Of a stretch of DNA of 64,000 bases, positions 1 to 13,504 are shown in pieces; position 1 is the stretch's first letter; every line of letters begins with the position of its first letter. The stretch covers positions 28,514,183-28,578,182 of the forward strand of contig CM059560.1 of the NCBI GenBank assembly GCA_030386875.1, written 5' to 3'. The notes under the pieces were generated by a model that saw only the letters and a program-made list of their open reading frames with translations, was not told the origin of the DNA and ran no database searches. Source of the stretch: Morinoia aosen (taxonomy: Eukaryota > Arthropoda > Malacostraca > Amphipoda > Talitridae). Both the position numbers and the translations under genes were made by a program.

Positions 1-227
1 CAGTCCAGTTTAGTCTCTGTTGTGGTCTCTATCTACGAGGATAACAGAAGAATAAGAAGGAGATCGGTAATAACGGCGTTGAAGTTCAAAGACGATGTAA
101 CTTTTTTGTGCTAACAATTTCCTTAGCAATTCTGCCACTTTAACCCCAACATTCTGACTTTCCTTTCCACAGTCAATAATTTTTGTACACATATTCCCAT
201 TTATATGTATATATATATATATACATA

Positions 228-305
<78 letters not shown>

Positions 306-3300
306 GAGCCCGAACAAAAAACACACATATATTAAAGTTATTCAATTTCAGCTTCAGAAAATTAGAAGAGTATACATATCAATTGCCTGTCGTCGAAATC
401 CGCGTGAACGAATTTTCTAGATGGATTTTTGAATTTTCAGGGCTGCAAACAACGTTAATGGCTTCTCACGTAAGGAGCGTACATTACATACTGTGATATT
501 TTTAGCAAGAATGTCTTCATCTTTTGCCATCAGTCATTATTTCTGAATCTTCGATGACTTTAAACTTGAGTGTCATGGATGATCAGTGGCAGTTTCTTAA
601 TTCTATTTTCTATTTGTATGTCATCTTCGCAGATCGATGAGGCAATTCTTCACTGCATGATGTTGGCTACATAAAAACTCTACTTCGATAATAAGATTCC
701 GTTTTAGAAAAATAACTTTTTCAACTTTTTATAAAGTTTTCAGACCTGTTCATGAGTTTCGCTCCATTATGAAGCACGAAGTGGGTGTTAGAAAAGTTCC
801 GGTGGTAAAAATGATACATGTTAAATGCGGGTAAAACTGAGAAATAGTGCCTATTTCCAATATGTACCACACTGACTGAAGCAGTTTAAAATATAAGAAT
901 GCCTAAACAAATTCATTTGATGCTTTCTTCCGGTATATGAGCACTCAACTATTTATGGTGTCTGTATTAAACTCGTTATTTAGATGGACACGTTGCAACG
1001 GGTGGATAATTTCTTGCGATGACAACCAATTCGATCAATTCAAGCAAACACTTGAGAAATATTGAATAATTAGATACGCTAGGAATTATAATTCATGAAT
1101 GATTAATATAATGATAATGATATGCTATGAATGATTGAGGATTTTGATGAGCAACACAAGACAATAAATAGTTTGATAACAACTTTTCGTGAGTCGAACA
1201 TGAACGCGTTGAGCTCAGAACTGTGGGGTATCTTAAAAATGAAAATATAAAATACTATGCATACACTTACAGTCAAAGTTAATGCGTGAACTAACGCTGA
1301 ATTGAGCCACTTATTGTAAACGGAGCAGTCTATGAGAATTTTTGTAGGTATAGTAACAATTATTTAAGCAGGTGATGGCGTTAGATTTGTGCCACACTTC
1401 AGTTGATGTTTTTTCACACCTGCAGCGCATGAAGTGTAAATCACTTTATATCAATTTTTTAACCTCTACTCGACTGTGCAGCTGAAATACATAGTCCTGA
1501 GGTCGATGCAGGCCATTGAAATAATCATATGTAATGAAACATATTGATATTTATAGTAGATTTGGATAAAATCGAAAGTTTACAGAGTTTCTCCAAGCAT
1601 AGCATATGAAATGCAAGCAAGTAAGTCAGATTGCATAGTATTTTTCTTCCAAAAACAAAGATAACCATAAAGGTGCAGAATTTCATCTGTAAAATAGCAC
1701 ACAATGTATTGGAAACATATCTATTAAAAACTATATTGGCTCTAATTAATAAAGGATATCATGTATTGATAGACTTTTAACCAAGCTTTACATGTGATCA
1801 TCTAATTTATGTATAATCTTTATGCTAATATAACAAAGCCAGCGGTCACATGATCTTACTGTTAACGCTCTCATATAAAAGTGCGCTTAATGTCATTTAC
1901 GAGGAATTTAAGAAGATGAAGAATAAACTGCAAAGCAGCTTGTTAAATACATGATCAGTATACTTCAGATGATCTACTTTCAACGTGTGAAATATATGTC
2001 CAGATACCTGAATTTTAATTACTTCGAGAATAAGCTCACAAATTTTATACCCACCGGGATAAATTTATCATAAAATACTCCTATAAGCCAAACAAGTAAC
2101 GAATATCAAAAATAAATCAGATGTAAAAGAACTTCAAATGCAGTATGTATAAATATTGCTGTAAATAATCTTTAGTAACATCAACATACCCTTGTATAAA
2201 TTTTAATACAGTTTTCAATCGTTCAACTAGTATTCGTACGACATCTATCGATTATGATCGAAACGTTTAGGAAATGAAAGATTTTCACTTGGTTTGCTGA
2301 ATTGGAGATTTCATAAAACCACAGACGGTTTGTGAGTTTTAGGACGTGAACGAAACTGAATGCTTGCGCGTTGTAATGCTTGGCTAAATGATTAAATTTT
2401 TTCGTCCCCCGACGAACGTAAATCTTGCTGAGCTACAGTGGTGTACGCGTATGCATTCTTATTCATTTCGTAAAAGAAAGGTAAATTCAGAGCAGAAAAT
2501 GCCACGCCACGCACGCATCGAGTTTTGGTTCTTAGTTCACTCAGAGAAATGCGAGTACTTCGTTGCCGCAGCCTCTGTTTACGGCTATTGCGCACCGAAT
2601 AGTGATGAACGTTGTACTGAATTTCAGGCTTTATGGCAGCAATGAAACTCACCTCAGGCGTGAGAAGGGCACTTCTCCCGAATAAATTAATACATCAGTC
2701 AATATGACGGCCTGTCCGCAAGAAGTCGAGTTTAAGTTAGGAAACGCGCACATTCTACGAATTTTTATACTGACAAAGTGCAGCTGTGGTTGCTTCCTTC
2801 GAGCTTCGCATTTACCGCACTTTCCAGCTTTATTGGATTTTCCAACATCGAAATTAGTCTATAGCGCTGATGCCATGAAGAACTCCTATTTTTTATATAT
2901 TCGTGCTTTGAGATCCTTCAAAAGTTAACAGCTGTCTCAATCGTGTCGTTAATAGATATATGCTAAAATGATTCCTTTAACCCGATTGGTCCATATCTTA
3001 CTTCTGCAAGTTTTTTTGACGACGACGTCAAACTTAAACGTACCAAAATATCCAACTTTCAAGAGAATTTTTTTTCTCTCCAAAAAACTAAATGGATTAC
3101 TCTTGCTTTTAACTTGAACAGTTTCAGAGGAACGCTTGGACTGATGTGTTATTCAGTGCAAAAACCACAATAAAGGACACCGATGAAGAAATTGATAGAC
3201 TTTCAAATTTTGGTGAAAATACGAACAGTATAATAACTAGCTAAATTCAATATTTTGTCAAAATTTATGATACTGTCCGTAGTTTTGAACAAATAGCTCA

Positions 3301-4785
3301 TCGCAAAATTACTATAAAGTCAACCCCGTCAGTACGCCAGCAAAAGAACTCACGATCTCAGCGTGCAGTAAATTTTCTAGGAGATTAAAATTCTAATGGT
3401 GAAGCAATCCATCCGCTGTGAGATACCGCAGCCTGTGCCAAATTTTCTCCAAGATCGATGCTTTGCACTGGGAATTTCTTGATCTTTCAGCCTGTTCAAC
3501 TAGCGCTCTCTACGTGAGTGAAGTTTTAGTTTGGTAAATCTGCGACATCGCTGACAATTATGGTGAAATATTACTCGCCCTGACTCCCAATGAATGCAGT
3601 CGGGAAATTCGATCGTTCGACTCATCTTTCACACATACTTCAAATGGTACCTATTGATAATTATTTCCAAGATTGTCGTAATTGTTCGGATTTCAACTCT
3701 GATTAAATTTCACGATATCTACAAGGAATAATTTCTAATATAATTAAAAATGAATACTACCCCAAACTCACAGTGAAGAATATTCTGAGTAATTTTGTCT
3801 AGGCTGACAGTAACTTTCATGAAAAGTTACTCGCAAAATCTGACTATACATCCTGTGAGACTTGCGTTCTACAAATATTTTACTAAAAAAATGCAGCATA
3901 GCATCACTCCAAAGAACGAGCGCATGTTTTACGACTTAATGCTTGCGTGATTCCACAAGAAACTCATATCGCTTATTTCCCCAGTTTTTTTTACCAATAT
4001 CAAGTTGCACTACTGTCTTTTCGAGAGCAGAGATTGCGTAGTTGTACCGTATTTAATTAAGTAGGTACTAGATAATCAATAATTCGTTTTCAGATGCATT
4101 GGGAAAGAGTAAGTCTTTTAATTGCGAACTTTTAGACACAAAGAAATTCCTATTCCCTCATTTTAAATATCCTCAGCTCTGCTCTAACGAACTGAAAGGT
4201 TTGATGATCGCAGATCATTTATAGTTAGTGTAGTTGTTGAAATTAAAAAAAGTGGTGGGTGCCTCCGGTACCTAAATGACGCAACAATTTCACACTTGCA
4301 ACTAAGGCCGAATGACAGACTGGGAAGCCACGCCAATAAATTGTACGTCGAGCTCTGACATAATAATGACAGGTCTGAAGCAGAGACTTGACATCAGCCA
4401 TAAATCCAGCCGTCGATCTCAGAATGGCACAGGACAGGCCCTAAATTCACAGGAATGAACGCCAACGACACGCTGGCAAAAATAGCGCAGTCATGACGAC
4501 GGCACACGCGTATCGCTAGTCGAAAAATCTTCATTGCCTATTTGATTGAAATTTATTTCACGGGGAATACAGTGTTTATTAGGTCGATGATGTGCTCAGT
4601 GCACTACTGTAGAGCGCGAATGGAACATTGGTCTTCTTTTTTCCATCAAAGGGAATGTGGTGCTTTTTCAAAAGATTTTTGACCATAAGAACACAAATGT
4701 GGGGATTTTGGCCGAAAAAGGTTAACTTAGATAGCTTGTACTGAACATAAAGAAGTGAAGAGCAGGAATTAAGTATAAAATTGCT
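1..4785. other. Probable intron or 3' flank of the Ig gene; no gene seen
   Basis: AT-rich sequence with only short chance ORFs on both strands (for example the overlapping pair near 2390-2650). I looked on the minus strand for the second half of Ig4, expected as the next exon after 11862, and did not recognise one. Apart from a TA microsatellite near the left edge I see nothing to annotate. Confidence 0.6.
230..302. repeat. (TA)n microsatellite
   Basis: About 36 uninterrupted TA dinucleotides, preceded by a shorter AT run at about 206-223. The minus-strand open frame across it (poly Ile-Tyr) is an artefact of the repeat. Confidence 0.97.
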
Positions 4786-5022
4786 CAAATTGCTATTTTG
4801 AATCTTTTTCAGGTAAGCCCGCCTCTAATGTAACACATGTAACTTTAGAAATAATGCGCCTATCGACTTCTAATTACTATTATACGAAGGATTAAAACAT
4901 TCTTTCGTTTGAAAGTAATTTAAAGTTGATAGGTGCATTATATCGAAAGTTACAATGGGGTGATTCCATGTGTTACATTAGTGGCGAGGCTTATCTGGAA
5001 AAGATTCGCTATTTTCAACTAA
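4786..5022. repeat. Foldback (palindromic) element, MITE-like
   Basis: Two arms of roughly 100-115 bp are imperfect reverse complements around a short centre near 4895. The left arm carries CTAATGTAACACATG and TAATGCGCCTATCGACTT. The right arm carries their complements, with CATGTGTTACATTAG and AAGTTGATAGGTGCATTA. No transposase is encoded. This could be a foldback MITE or a hairpin RNA source. I could not define a target-site duplication. Confidence 0.75.
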
Positions 5023-8000
5023 TCTATGCATGGTAGAGAGAATACGTAGGGTGCCACAATTTTTTTAGAGATGAATAATTTAAATCAATCCGGAGTATTT
5101 GATGGTTTACTACTGAATAAAGTACAAGATGGTTGGTAAAACTGATTACTTTGTAAAATTGCCATAACGTTTTTCACTGACAGGATAAGGAAACATAACT
5201 GGTTATAAAGGAAGAAGAAGAATTGAATTTCATTTTTACTTTTTCATTTTCATTCCGAGTCAAATTCATGTCTTTATCTTGGATTAAAGTTCTCAGTCTT
5301 TCACCATTTTCTGCTGTGCGTTCTGAAACTCTTCTTCCAGATCTTCCTTCATTAATGTTTCTCACAATAAACTGGGATTACCACGTTTAGAAGTTCCTCT
5401 GAATCGTTATTTTGTTAGGTTTGAATCGGTATTCTACGAAGAATTTGCTCGAGTCCCGACAATGGATCCCATTCTCATCATTTCTTCGATGATGAACTTG
5501 CGTTGTTGAAGAGTCAGTTGTGCCATGTTTGGTGATTGCAATAATTTTCTCTCCTGCACCCTTGATGTTTATGCTAATTTGAAGGGTATACCAGATACGT
5601 AAGAAAACACTGAATTCTGTCCTTTCGGGTGTTCTATGTTAGAGTCTCCTATTTCACATATTCAAAAAATTATTTTTATTTTAAAAGGTATGCATTTTTA
5701 GCAACCACCCTGTACTTATCGTCGAAATAATAAATTCATGCGTGTCGTAGATCATTAACGAGGGATTTTTAGGAACTATTTTTGTCGCTTGATGCTTCTG
5801 AACATGATTACTCAGCTCAATCGAGAAGGAGTTTGTAGAAAAAATATTGTGTAGTATTTTCTTCATCGTTCTTAAAGTTACTTATTATCACTCGACCTGT
5901 ATTCTCATTACTAGCTCAAGTCTCATTTTGAAGATCCAAAACGAAGCGAGCGTCACTTCATGGAAAATAATTAGGTAATTTTTGAGCGAGGTTTCACTTC
6001 AAAGCTTCAAAGCTGGAAAAAGCTGACAAAATCTTATCTCAGAAGGCAGTTAGATGCAGACGTCCAGAGAGCTCATGTCAGGAACTGGAGGAGGCAGGTG
6101 CCAATTTTCCGTCGCAATGAAGTGAAAATTCTTTGATGACAGCTAATGTGCTGTGAGATGGTGCATGCAATTGCTGTGACGGTGCGTTTTTAAGGACATT
6201 CAAGCCCAGCAGAATAGTAATTATTCCAGGGAATTTTTTTATGGAATATCATCGCTTCCTATTACCTTATTCCGATGAAGACCAAGGGAATTTCCAGAGT
6301 TTAGGATCAATGTTACTCAAGGCAATATTATACTTTTTGTGCTCAGAACGAGTAGATACCTCCCAGTCCTGAACACACTCCACAATTACCAGCTGGAGTA
6401 GGGTAGATATTGCGCAGCGTCATCCCGATGTTTGCACATCGGTGGTTTTTATCGATAAAATTAATCTTGCATGAAAGACTGCAAATTTATATTCCATGGT
6501 CATAGTATTATACAATCCGTCTTTGACTAGCATGTCGGTAAGGAAAATAGTTTGTTAACACCCGCATCATTGTTCATAGACTCTGCTGAATGAGGTTCTG
6601 TTGAAAGCCTGTAAGACTTAGATTTTCTCAGCAGTTTCTACAGGCTAGAAAATGAAACATTTTAGGCATTTTGCTTAGTTCTGATAAAGGTATGGCAATG
6701 GAATCTGCAGGTGCCCTCGTATTGAATTAATAAATACAACATACTCTGGGCAAAAATGAATTAGCAGTAACCGGTTACACTGATGAGAAATTAAATGGAA
6801 TATTTATTGATAAAAAAAGTTGAGCAATAAAATAGCACAATAAATTATACCTTTACACCCATAATAACTCCTCAAAAGAAGGGAGATAAGCTTTGTGCAA
6901 TATCTTTTCCGTTCACAGAAGCGGAATAATTCTTCCATTAGCACGCTCGCAGTCACGTTATTTAGTCAAAAAAGGAGCTATCGTGTATTCGGTGGACCTA
7001 TAACTAAATTTCAAGTATTTCTAAGCCTCAAATTTAAGTCTGAAGTTCATGTAACCTTTGCTAAAACCTTTATACACTAATAAGCCCTGCATTATCCTAT
7101 AAATGTACAATTTCCTCACAAAAGCATATGTTAGTTAGTTTGATGTCAAAGGCTTTGGGTCCCTTTCTAGTTCATAATTATAGGCCGCATGGGGAGAGAT
7201 CTCCTACCAGCTTGTTATACTACTCAATAGACGACACTGTGTCCAGCCAGTGAAGAGTGTAGTTTTTGTTATGGTGATAGTCTGAAGAGACAGAGACCTA
7301 ATGCACTATCGAGTGTTTGCGTAGCGTTTGCTTATTCGCTAGCATCATTTCTTAGGTGTGCAAATTACGTATGTGTATTCTGGTCTTTCAGAGTGTGAAA
7401 ATTTGGCCAATGAATTAATATAAATCGATATTCTTAATGAACGACGGGTATATTTCCATGTGTTTCGTTGTTGCGTTCCTTCAACATCAATAAATATTAC
7501 GTTTAATGCATTATTTGATATTGTTGGTCATAATACATATATTTGCGTAAATTTATTGTGGGATCAAGTCAAGACTAATTTAGCAAACACGCGGCTTTCA
7601 AACGTATACTGTTCGACTTATGTATGCACACCTTCACTGATTTTTTTTCAGCCAATTGCTACGTGTAACTATTCGTGAAAGTTCGTGAAAATCCATTTTT
7701 CCCCAGGAAGTGATTCTTTCACTGAAAATTTAACAAGAGTGAAGCTTTACTGATGGAGAAACTTTTGAAAGATATATTTACGTATTACGTTCACTTCAAC
7801 GCCTAAATTCTCCATTTGACAATCCAATATCGAGACTTGCTTTCAATGTACTAAAACTCAAAGTCACTGCTAAGTGACAGTGAAGGCATAGCTGTCAAAT
7901 CCATTCTTAGGTGGCGTTCATCACTGCAAGTTAAATGGCCGATGTTTAGGTGCAGTGAGAGTAGAATATAGCCGAATATCTTTATAAGAGTGCTGAACGT

Positions 8001-11000
8001 ATATTCAGTGTTGTATGATAAGATTGAAGAGGCGAACATTACTCGTACAATTTACGAGTATGAGGATTTGACAAGGTATGCTATCGAAATTTATCCACTA
8101 TTCAAGCCAGGTCACTGGATATGGGTTTTCAAAACAAACGATACGTACGATAAACTTTAACAAATTCATAATTTTGCAGGCGAGAATACAAAAGTTCGCA
8201 ATTCAAACCACCAATCTTGCACGTGTCTCGAATTTGAGTGAAATGAATAAGGGCGGTCAGTTGATCAAGTCAATGACCCATCAGCGTTGCCATTATTCTC
8301 TGATGAAACATCATTTAACAGAAGAGAGTGACGTTGATCTCATACTTCACGATATCATCACGTTTACGTTTCAATAATGCATTTCAATTACGTTTCAATA
8401 ATTCCATGGAGTTAGTACTGCTAAAATTTTACCCATCAGAAAGAGGATGGCATAAAAGCAGACTATTTCGGTACAGATTTGTCTGGTTAAAAGACCTACT
8501 ACCTTTCATCAATTTCATCATCGGCGACGATTTAGAAATCCATTGCTGGAACAGCAACACGATCAGTTCAAAATCATATCCCGTAAGTGTATAGCCGGAA
8601 AACACTCAGAATTTGCGTTTATTTTCTTGGTAACAAACATGCAGTATTTAATTATAAAATAAACATTGAGTTCATCTTATATTGCAGTCAAAAACATCTA
8701 TGAAAAGTGTAATAACTTTCTTAAAATGAAAGTTTGCGCACTAGAATTTTGGAATTGCCAGGAATCTGGCATTCCGTGAATTCCTCAATGCTTTCATAGA
8801 TCTGCTTGCATACTTCGTTTTCATAGGAAAGAATTTTTGCCGTTTCATTTTTCCACTTTCATCATCAAAACCTAGTGTTAATACGGCACACTTTTTTCGA
8901 GTACAGTTCGAAAGCAAGTTTCATAGTCAGAAGTTGTATGCTAGGCATTTAGGAGTTAGAATATTTAATGACTTCAGTTGTCTAGCTGGCTGTCTGAAGA
9001 CGGGCTTTGTCATGGTGGTGCAAAGCTTTTTAGAACAATGCGCTTCGGCATTTGGTGCTCTTGCTGGCTGGTTGAAAAGGTCCGTTTGATTCTAATCCTT
9101 GACATTTTCGAGCCAGAAAGTCTCTACACAGTTTTTATATTTTTTAGTGCGCACTGCAATCAGAGTAGAGATTTTTACAGATTAACAGCTGTGAGGATAC
9201 TCTTGAAATCTAATATAATATAAAATGAGAAAAAGTGACCCTTATAGTGTAAAATGAGAGGAAGTCACCGAAATAAGAAGAGGGAGTAACCTAAGAGGTG
9301 AATCTAATATAAAATAAAAAATGAGACAAGGTAACCCTTACTTTTTCTATTGGAAAAAATAGTATATTAATTTAATTTCCCTAATCCATATAGCGTTCTC
9401 TCCTTCTCTCAACTGGATGTCGTGTTTAACTCCTATCTGACAATATCAAACTTATTATAATTTGCTTCAGTACTCAGGCCAGGACTCCTGCATTTATGAC
9501 GTGGTCTAGAGAATAACAATTAATCATTTATTCTAAACGAAATTATCATTATTTTCAGAGATCAAGGGTATCGTCATGAGTTTTCTTCCAAAACAGTTTC
9601 ACCGCACTTCTTCCAAACAGCTTTACCGTCATTGAATAATGTGAACCGACGAAAATGTACCTTACGGGTGATCAATTTACTTTTTTACGTACCATGCAGT
9701 AAGCCCTACATTTGCCCATGACAGGCATCTCGAATTTCCAACGAGAGTAAGACCAAATATTGATGTCCTCCATGTCTTGGCCATCTTTGCACTTCCACTG
9801 TGGCTCTTTCGTCGCATTCCCAACTTCGAAACCACAGTAATGGATCCCCTGATCTGCTTTGTGATATGTGGGAAAGATATTCCAGCTTTTCTTCTTTGTG
9901 CGGAGGTTTTTTGATCCAGGGGAGAGAAATTTATTACTTTATAATTTCTACTCCTATAATACTTTGCAAAATAATTTATAAATCCCATCAGTTTTCCTAT
10001 TACGTGGAAAACGTATTTCGAATAAGAGATAAAAAATAAGTAATGCTGTAGGAAAAAAAACGAGAGACGGATTAGAATGCACCGTTTCCAGGAATTCGAA
10101 AGAAGGTCCTGTGACGCCGCTACTATTTTCAGTAATCCGGTCACGCAATCTTTATGCTTTTCTCCCACATGATATATTAAAAGATTGTTTTGAACTCCAA
10201 ATTGTACTGATAAGTTTTGATTAGGTATAACATAACTTGTAAAACTTCTATTGCTTTGTGTATAGCATTCAGTTAATTGACTTGGACAAAAATCTCAGAG
10301 ATATGAAGCCTTTAACATTGAGTGATAGTTTTATCTTGATGTTCTCAACAGAAAGGTTAATTTACATCACAGACCTAAAAATCACCCTCCTAATTTTTTG
10401 CGAGTTGACGTAAGGTTTTGTGCCTAATGTGCGCTGAATATTTTAATCATGTTACGCCTCTTGCCCATGAAATTCAACAAATTGAAACAGTTTTGGCCAA
10501 GTCGAGCAAGAAGAACATTTATGCATGACTACATAACACGGCAAAAGTTGACATTTTAAGAGCTTTAAATATAAACTAAAACAGTTGGTGGAACTCCGAC
10601 GGGAAATGGATCCCGGGTAATTTTTCTCCAGTGGTAGAACTTAGAGACAATGGTGGAGCTTCAGCTTTCATGTTGATGAATCTTGGTTAAATTTAAGAGT
10701 TTCGCCGCCATGACACGATCGAACCTTGAAGAGCTGGAGTCGAAGTGCCTACAAATCTGGCTCGAAGCGTCCTCGAAGTGTCCATTTTATGACCAGAATG
10801 TTCGCTTCAAACTTCCGACGGTCATTTTGCGAATGTCGCCAGCTCGCTGCAGCGCATCACGTAGCAACTCGCAAGGCGACATGTTCACTTTCGCTTCCGC
10901 CTTCCGTGCCTTGGTTTGCTTTTTGGCTCATGGCTCTTGCGCGTGAAAGTTTAAGCTTAGTGTAAAATAACATCATTATTTTGCACTCAACTCGCGTACC

Positions 11001-11500
11001 AGGGAGAATGCAAGTAAAGTTTTCATACTCCACCAGATTTATTTTATTTTGTACTCTATATTAAGCTCAAAAGACCTTACGATGTCTAGCAGAGTCCCAG
11101 AAGTCGAAATTAATAAGAGCAGTTGCGTCAGCCCAAATTATGCTACTCTTTTCTTTCTGCGCGTTTGTTTTGACAAGTTACTGAAATAACAGTAAATTAA
11201 TGATATCTTTCCCAGTATAGCACACACTAATCTCAGCAACCGGATAGTGGAAGAGCAGTGACCATATATTTCCTTTAACTGAACTCGCGGCCAATTTCTT
11301 CACTGAAGGACACCTGAACCGTTTTTCGCCAAGTAACTTTTCACCAAAGATGTGTGTGCATCTAGAGAATGAGCGCTGACGCACTAATGTTAAACATTCT
11401 ACAGTTTTCAATCCTTGCGAAACAAATTTATATGAACTATCAAACTTGTGTGAACTGTATTTTAGCATCCTGAATTTGTATGTCGTGTTTTTTTTTCAAC
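5023..11500. other. Probable intron or 3' flank; no gene seen
   Basis: AT-rich sequence without recognisable exons. The longest open frame, 163 codons on the minus strand at 9677-10168, overlaps open frames on both strands, has no recognisable domain and shows low-complexity hydrophobic composition. I do not call it a gene. A somewhat GC-richer patch lies at 10690-10940 without a recognisable product. Confidence 0.55.
9202..9345. repeat. Short degenerate tandem repeat
   Basis: A segment of about 40 bp with TCTAATATAA, AAAATGAGA and TAACCCTTA-type blocks occurs at about 9206-9243 and again at about 9300-9342. A weaker copy lies between them. No coding content. Confidence 0.6.
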
Positions 11501-11699
11501 AAATGTGAAACAGCTTGCTATGATATGGACGAAATTTACCCTCATGGTTTTTGCTCTCTCATTGGTATTTAACCATAGCCTATTTATTCAAAATATTTCG
11601 AATTCGTATCTTATGGTTCTTTCGAACAACTGGAAACAGCTTGCTGTGTTAAAGAACAAATTTAACCCTGAAGATTTTCGCTCCCTCAGTGGTATTTAA
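11501..11699. repeat. 127-bp direct duplication
   Basis: About 71 bp beginning near AAACAGCTTGCT and ending GGTATTTAAC recur at a shift of 127 bp (11511 against 11638). Divergence is moderate. The pair begins about 160 bp beyond the Ig4a splice donor in the gene's direction of transcription. Confidence 0.8.
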
Positions 11700-11861
11700 C
11701 ACTTGATTATGAAATCAAAACATCAGTTCTAAGGGATGGAAATCTTAACGATAAACGTACAAAAAATACTTATCCCTAATTGGATTAGTAAATCTTTTGT
11801 AATTGACACTCATGTTTTATCATTAGATTGATTTTATTTTGAGTCTCATCGGGCTACTCAC

Positions 11862-11992
11862 GTTATGGTACCACGATATTAGGGTGACGGCAGGGTTTGC
11901 GGTTACGTTGCATTCGAAGTAAACGTCGTCGCCTTCCTTGATGTCGTCCGCCCTCAGTGGCTTCCCTAGGGACAGCGCCGCTTGGGGTGCGT
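11862..11992 (-). CDS. Sidestep-family exon, first half of Ig domain 4
   Basis: The 131-bp exon starts after the acceptor TTCCCTCCAG and ends at CATAAC before GTGAGT. It completes a codon split T/AC with the previous exon (phase 1) and ends in phase 0. The product contains an APQAALSLGKPL linker, EGDDVYFEC with the B-strand cysteine, and a C-strand tryptophan in LISWYHN. The CNVTANP segment contains an N-glycosylation sequon (NVT). EGDDVYFEC is a hallmark of Sidestep-type Ig domains. The F-strand cysteine must come from the next exon, which I did not find in positions 1-11861. The intron splitting Ig4 is therefore at least 11.9 kb. Confidence 0.93.
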
Positions 11993-13359
11993 CTGGAGGG
12001 AAATTTTTTGTATTATTATTAAATACTTTCTGTGTAATCAATGAAAAAGTTCACCGACATCGAGTAAGAAATAGCGATTGATTAGTTGGTAGAGTGCGCG
12101 TCAACAATTTCTTTAATCGACAACGTTGAGGTATATAATAGAATTGAAACAAACTAGGGATGTTGTCGTTCTGAAAACGATCTTCCGTCCCTGAATAAGA
12201 AAAAGAGCTCAAAATAACAAAGCTTGTAATAATTAACAAGTGCTAAAATTCCATGGCTTCTAATTGCTCGGGAAAGCTAATATACATTTGACGCTTAAAG
12301 ATCAACAATGCTCCTTATTTTATCCCTTTATTAAATATTCCATTATTAGTAGGTCTTAGCTAGAACCGAAATTTACAATATGACACTGCCAATGGATAAT
12401 TAATTCCACAGGTAGCCACGCAACAAGTAATAAACAAAGGGAAAAAATTTGTGAAGAACTTTGAGAGACTACTTACATTTTTGCTGGAAGCAACACCCTA
12501 CTTATGTGGAGTACAAACCGTACAGAAACCTTCGTAAAAATAAAACATTTGTTCACTTCTACAAGTGCGTCTGCCTCGTTCAGTTACTGATATCCCAACG
12601 AGGAAATTTTCTACGAAATTGACAGTGCATCGTTTCAACTAAAAAACAATTCAGGAGTCTCATGCAGCAGTAATTTGAGCAAAAGATAGATTCACATACT
12701 CGTAATTACATTCAAACATGCAATCTAAATACAATTTGAATGACCGTTAAGGTAATTTAGAAGGGATTACAAAAAAAATGCTGAAGCACGAGCATAAGTA
12801 CTTCTCTCCATATACTAACTGAGGGTAGACTCTAAAAATTCTTGTTCGACCTCATAACTCAATTTCTAACATGATTGGAAAGTTTTTAAATGTTGCGAAT
12901 TGTGCCAGCATTCAGGGTTAAAAACAGTCATTTGAAAGGACGACTCATTCCAATGAAAGAATACTCCCAGAACTTGAATTAATTCTCAGATTAGTTAGAA
13001 CGGTTATACGTTTTTATTTGAATACCATTTTGCAAACACCATTTCGAAAAAAACAAGGAATCAGAATTTTTATGGGATCGCAATTAAAGTTCATGGGGTT
13101 CTCAATTAATTGTAAGCCGGAGTTGACGTCAGTTCTCAGAAAGGAGGTGCTTCCCTGCATGCCAGAATACAGGATATGATCAATTTGAATAATTTTTCTC
13201 TTTTGCCAATGAAACTTTGTGTGAGGAGTCATTTTTCAGTTAAAAAATGGACTGTCAACATGATGTCATGATTAAGGTAATGAATTTCTTCCGTAGCCCC
13301 CAAATGATAATCCAAAGTCATTTGTTACGGGACATTTGCATCATGTTACACCGACTCAC
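11993..13359 (-). other. Intron between Ig3 and Ig4 (phase 1, 1367 bp)
   Basis: Donor GTGAGT lies at 13359 downward and the acceptor CCAG ends at 11993. The sequence is AT-rich with no recognisable embedded gene. Confidence 0.85.
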
Positions 13360-13504
13360 AGAGTACGGTGAGAGTGGTTGACTGCTCAAGAGGAGTGTGG
13401 CTGATCTCTGGGTTGACAGCTCGACACGTAAATATTTGACCGTCATCCGCCTTTTGGGGGACAAACTTGACGGTGCCTGTTGTTAGGTTGCCGTTGTTCA
13501 TTAC
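13360..13504 (-). CDS. Sidestep-family exon, second half of Ig domain 3
   Basis: The 145-bp exon follows the acceptor TTGTCTCCCGCAG and ends TACTCT before GTGAGT. It starts in phase 0 and ends in phase 1. It encodes VMNNGNLTTGTVKFVP, then DDGQIFTCRAVNP with the F-strand cysteine of Ig3, then the G strand TTLTVL. An NLT sequon is present. The fit to the preceding exon (WWRGDVEMPEVQHT) is in phase and gives a normal Ig domain length. The longer open frame upstream of the acceptor is intronic. Confidence 0.94.

Noticed and set aside
10-345. 111-codon minus-strand frame with an Ile-Tyr run
   Set aside because: It is produced by the TA microsatellite and has no other coding evidence.
9677-10168. 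163-codon minus-strand open frame
   Set aside because: No recognisable domain, other frames are open on both strands, and no coding-like composition. It may be a decayed repeat.
10683-10965. Overlapping 87- and 79-codon plus-strand frames in a GC-richer patch
   Set aside because: No Ig strand motifs or known domain in any frame, so not accepted as an exon.
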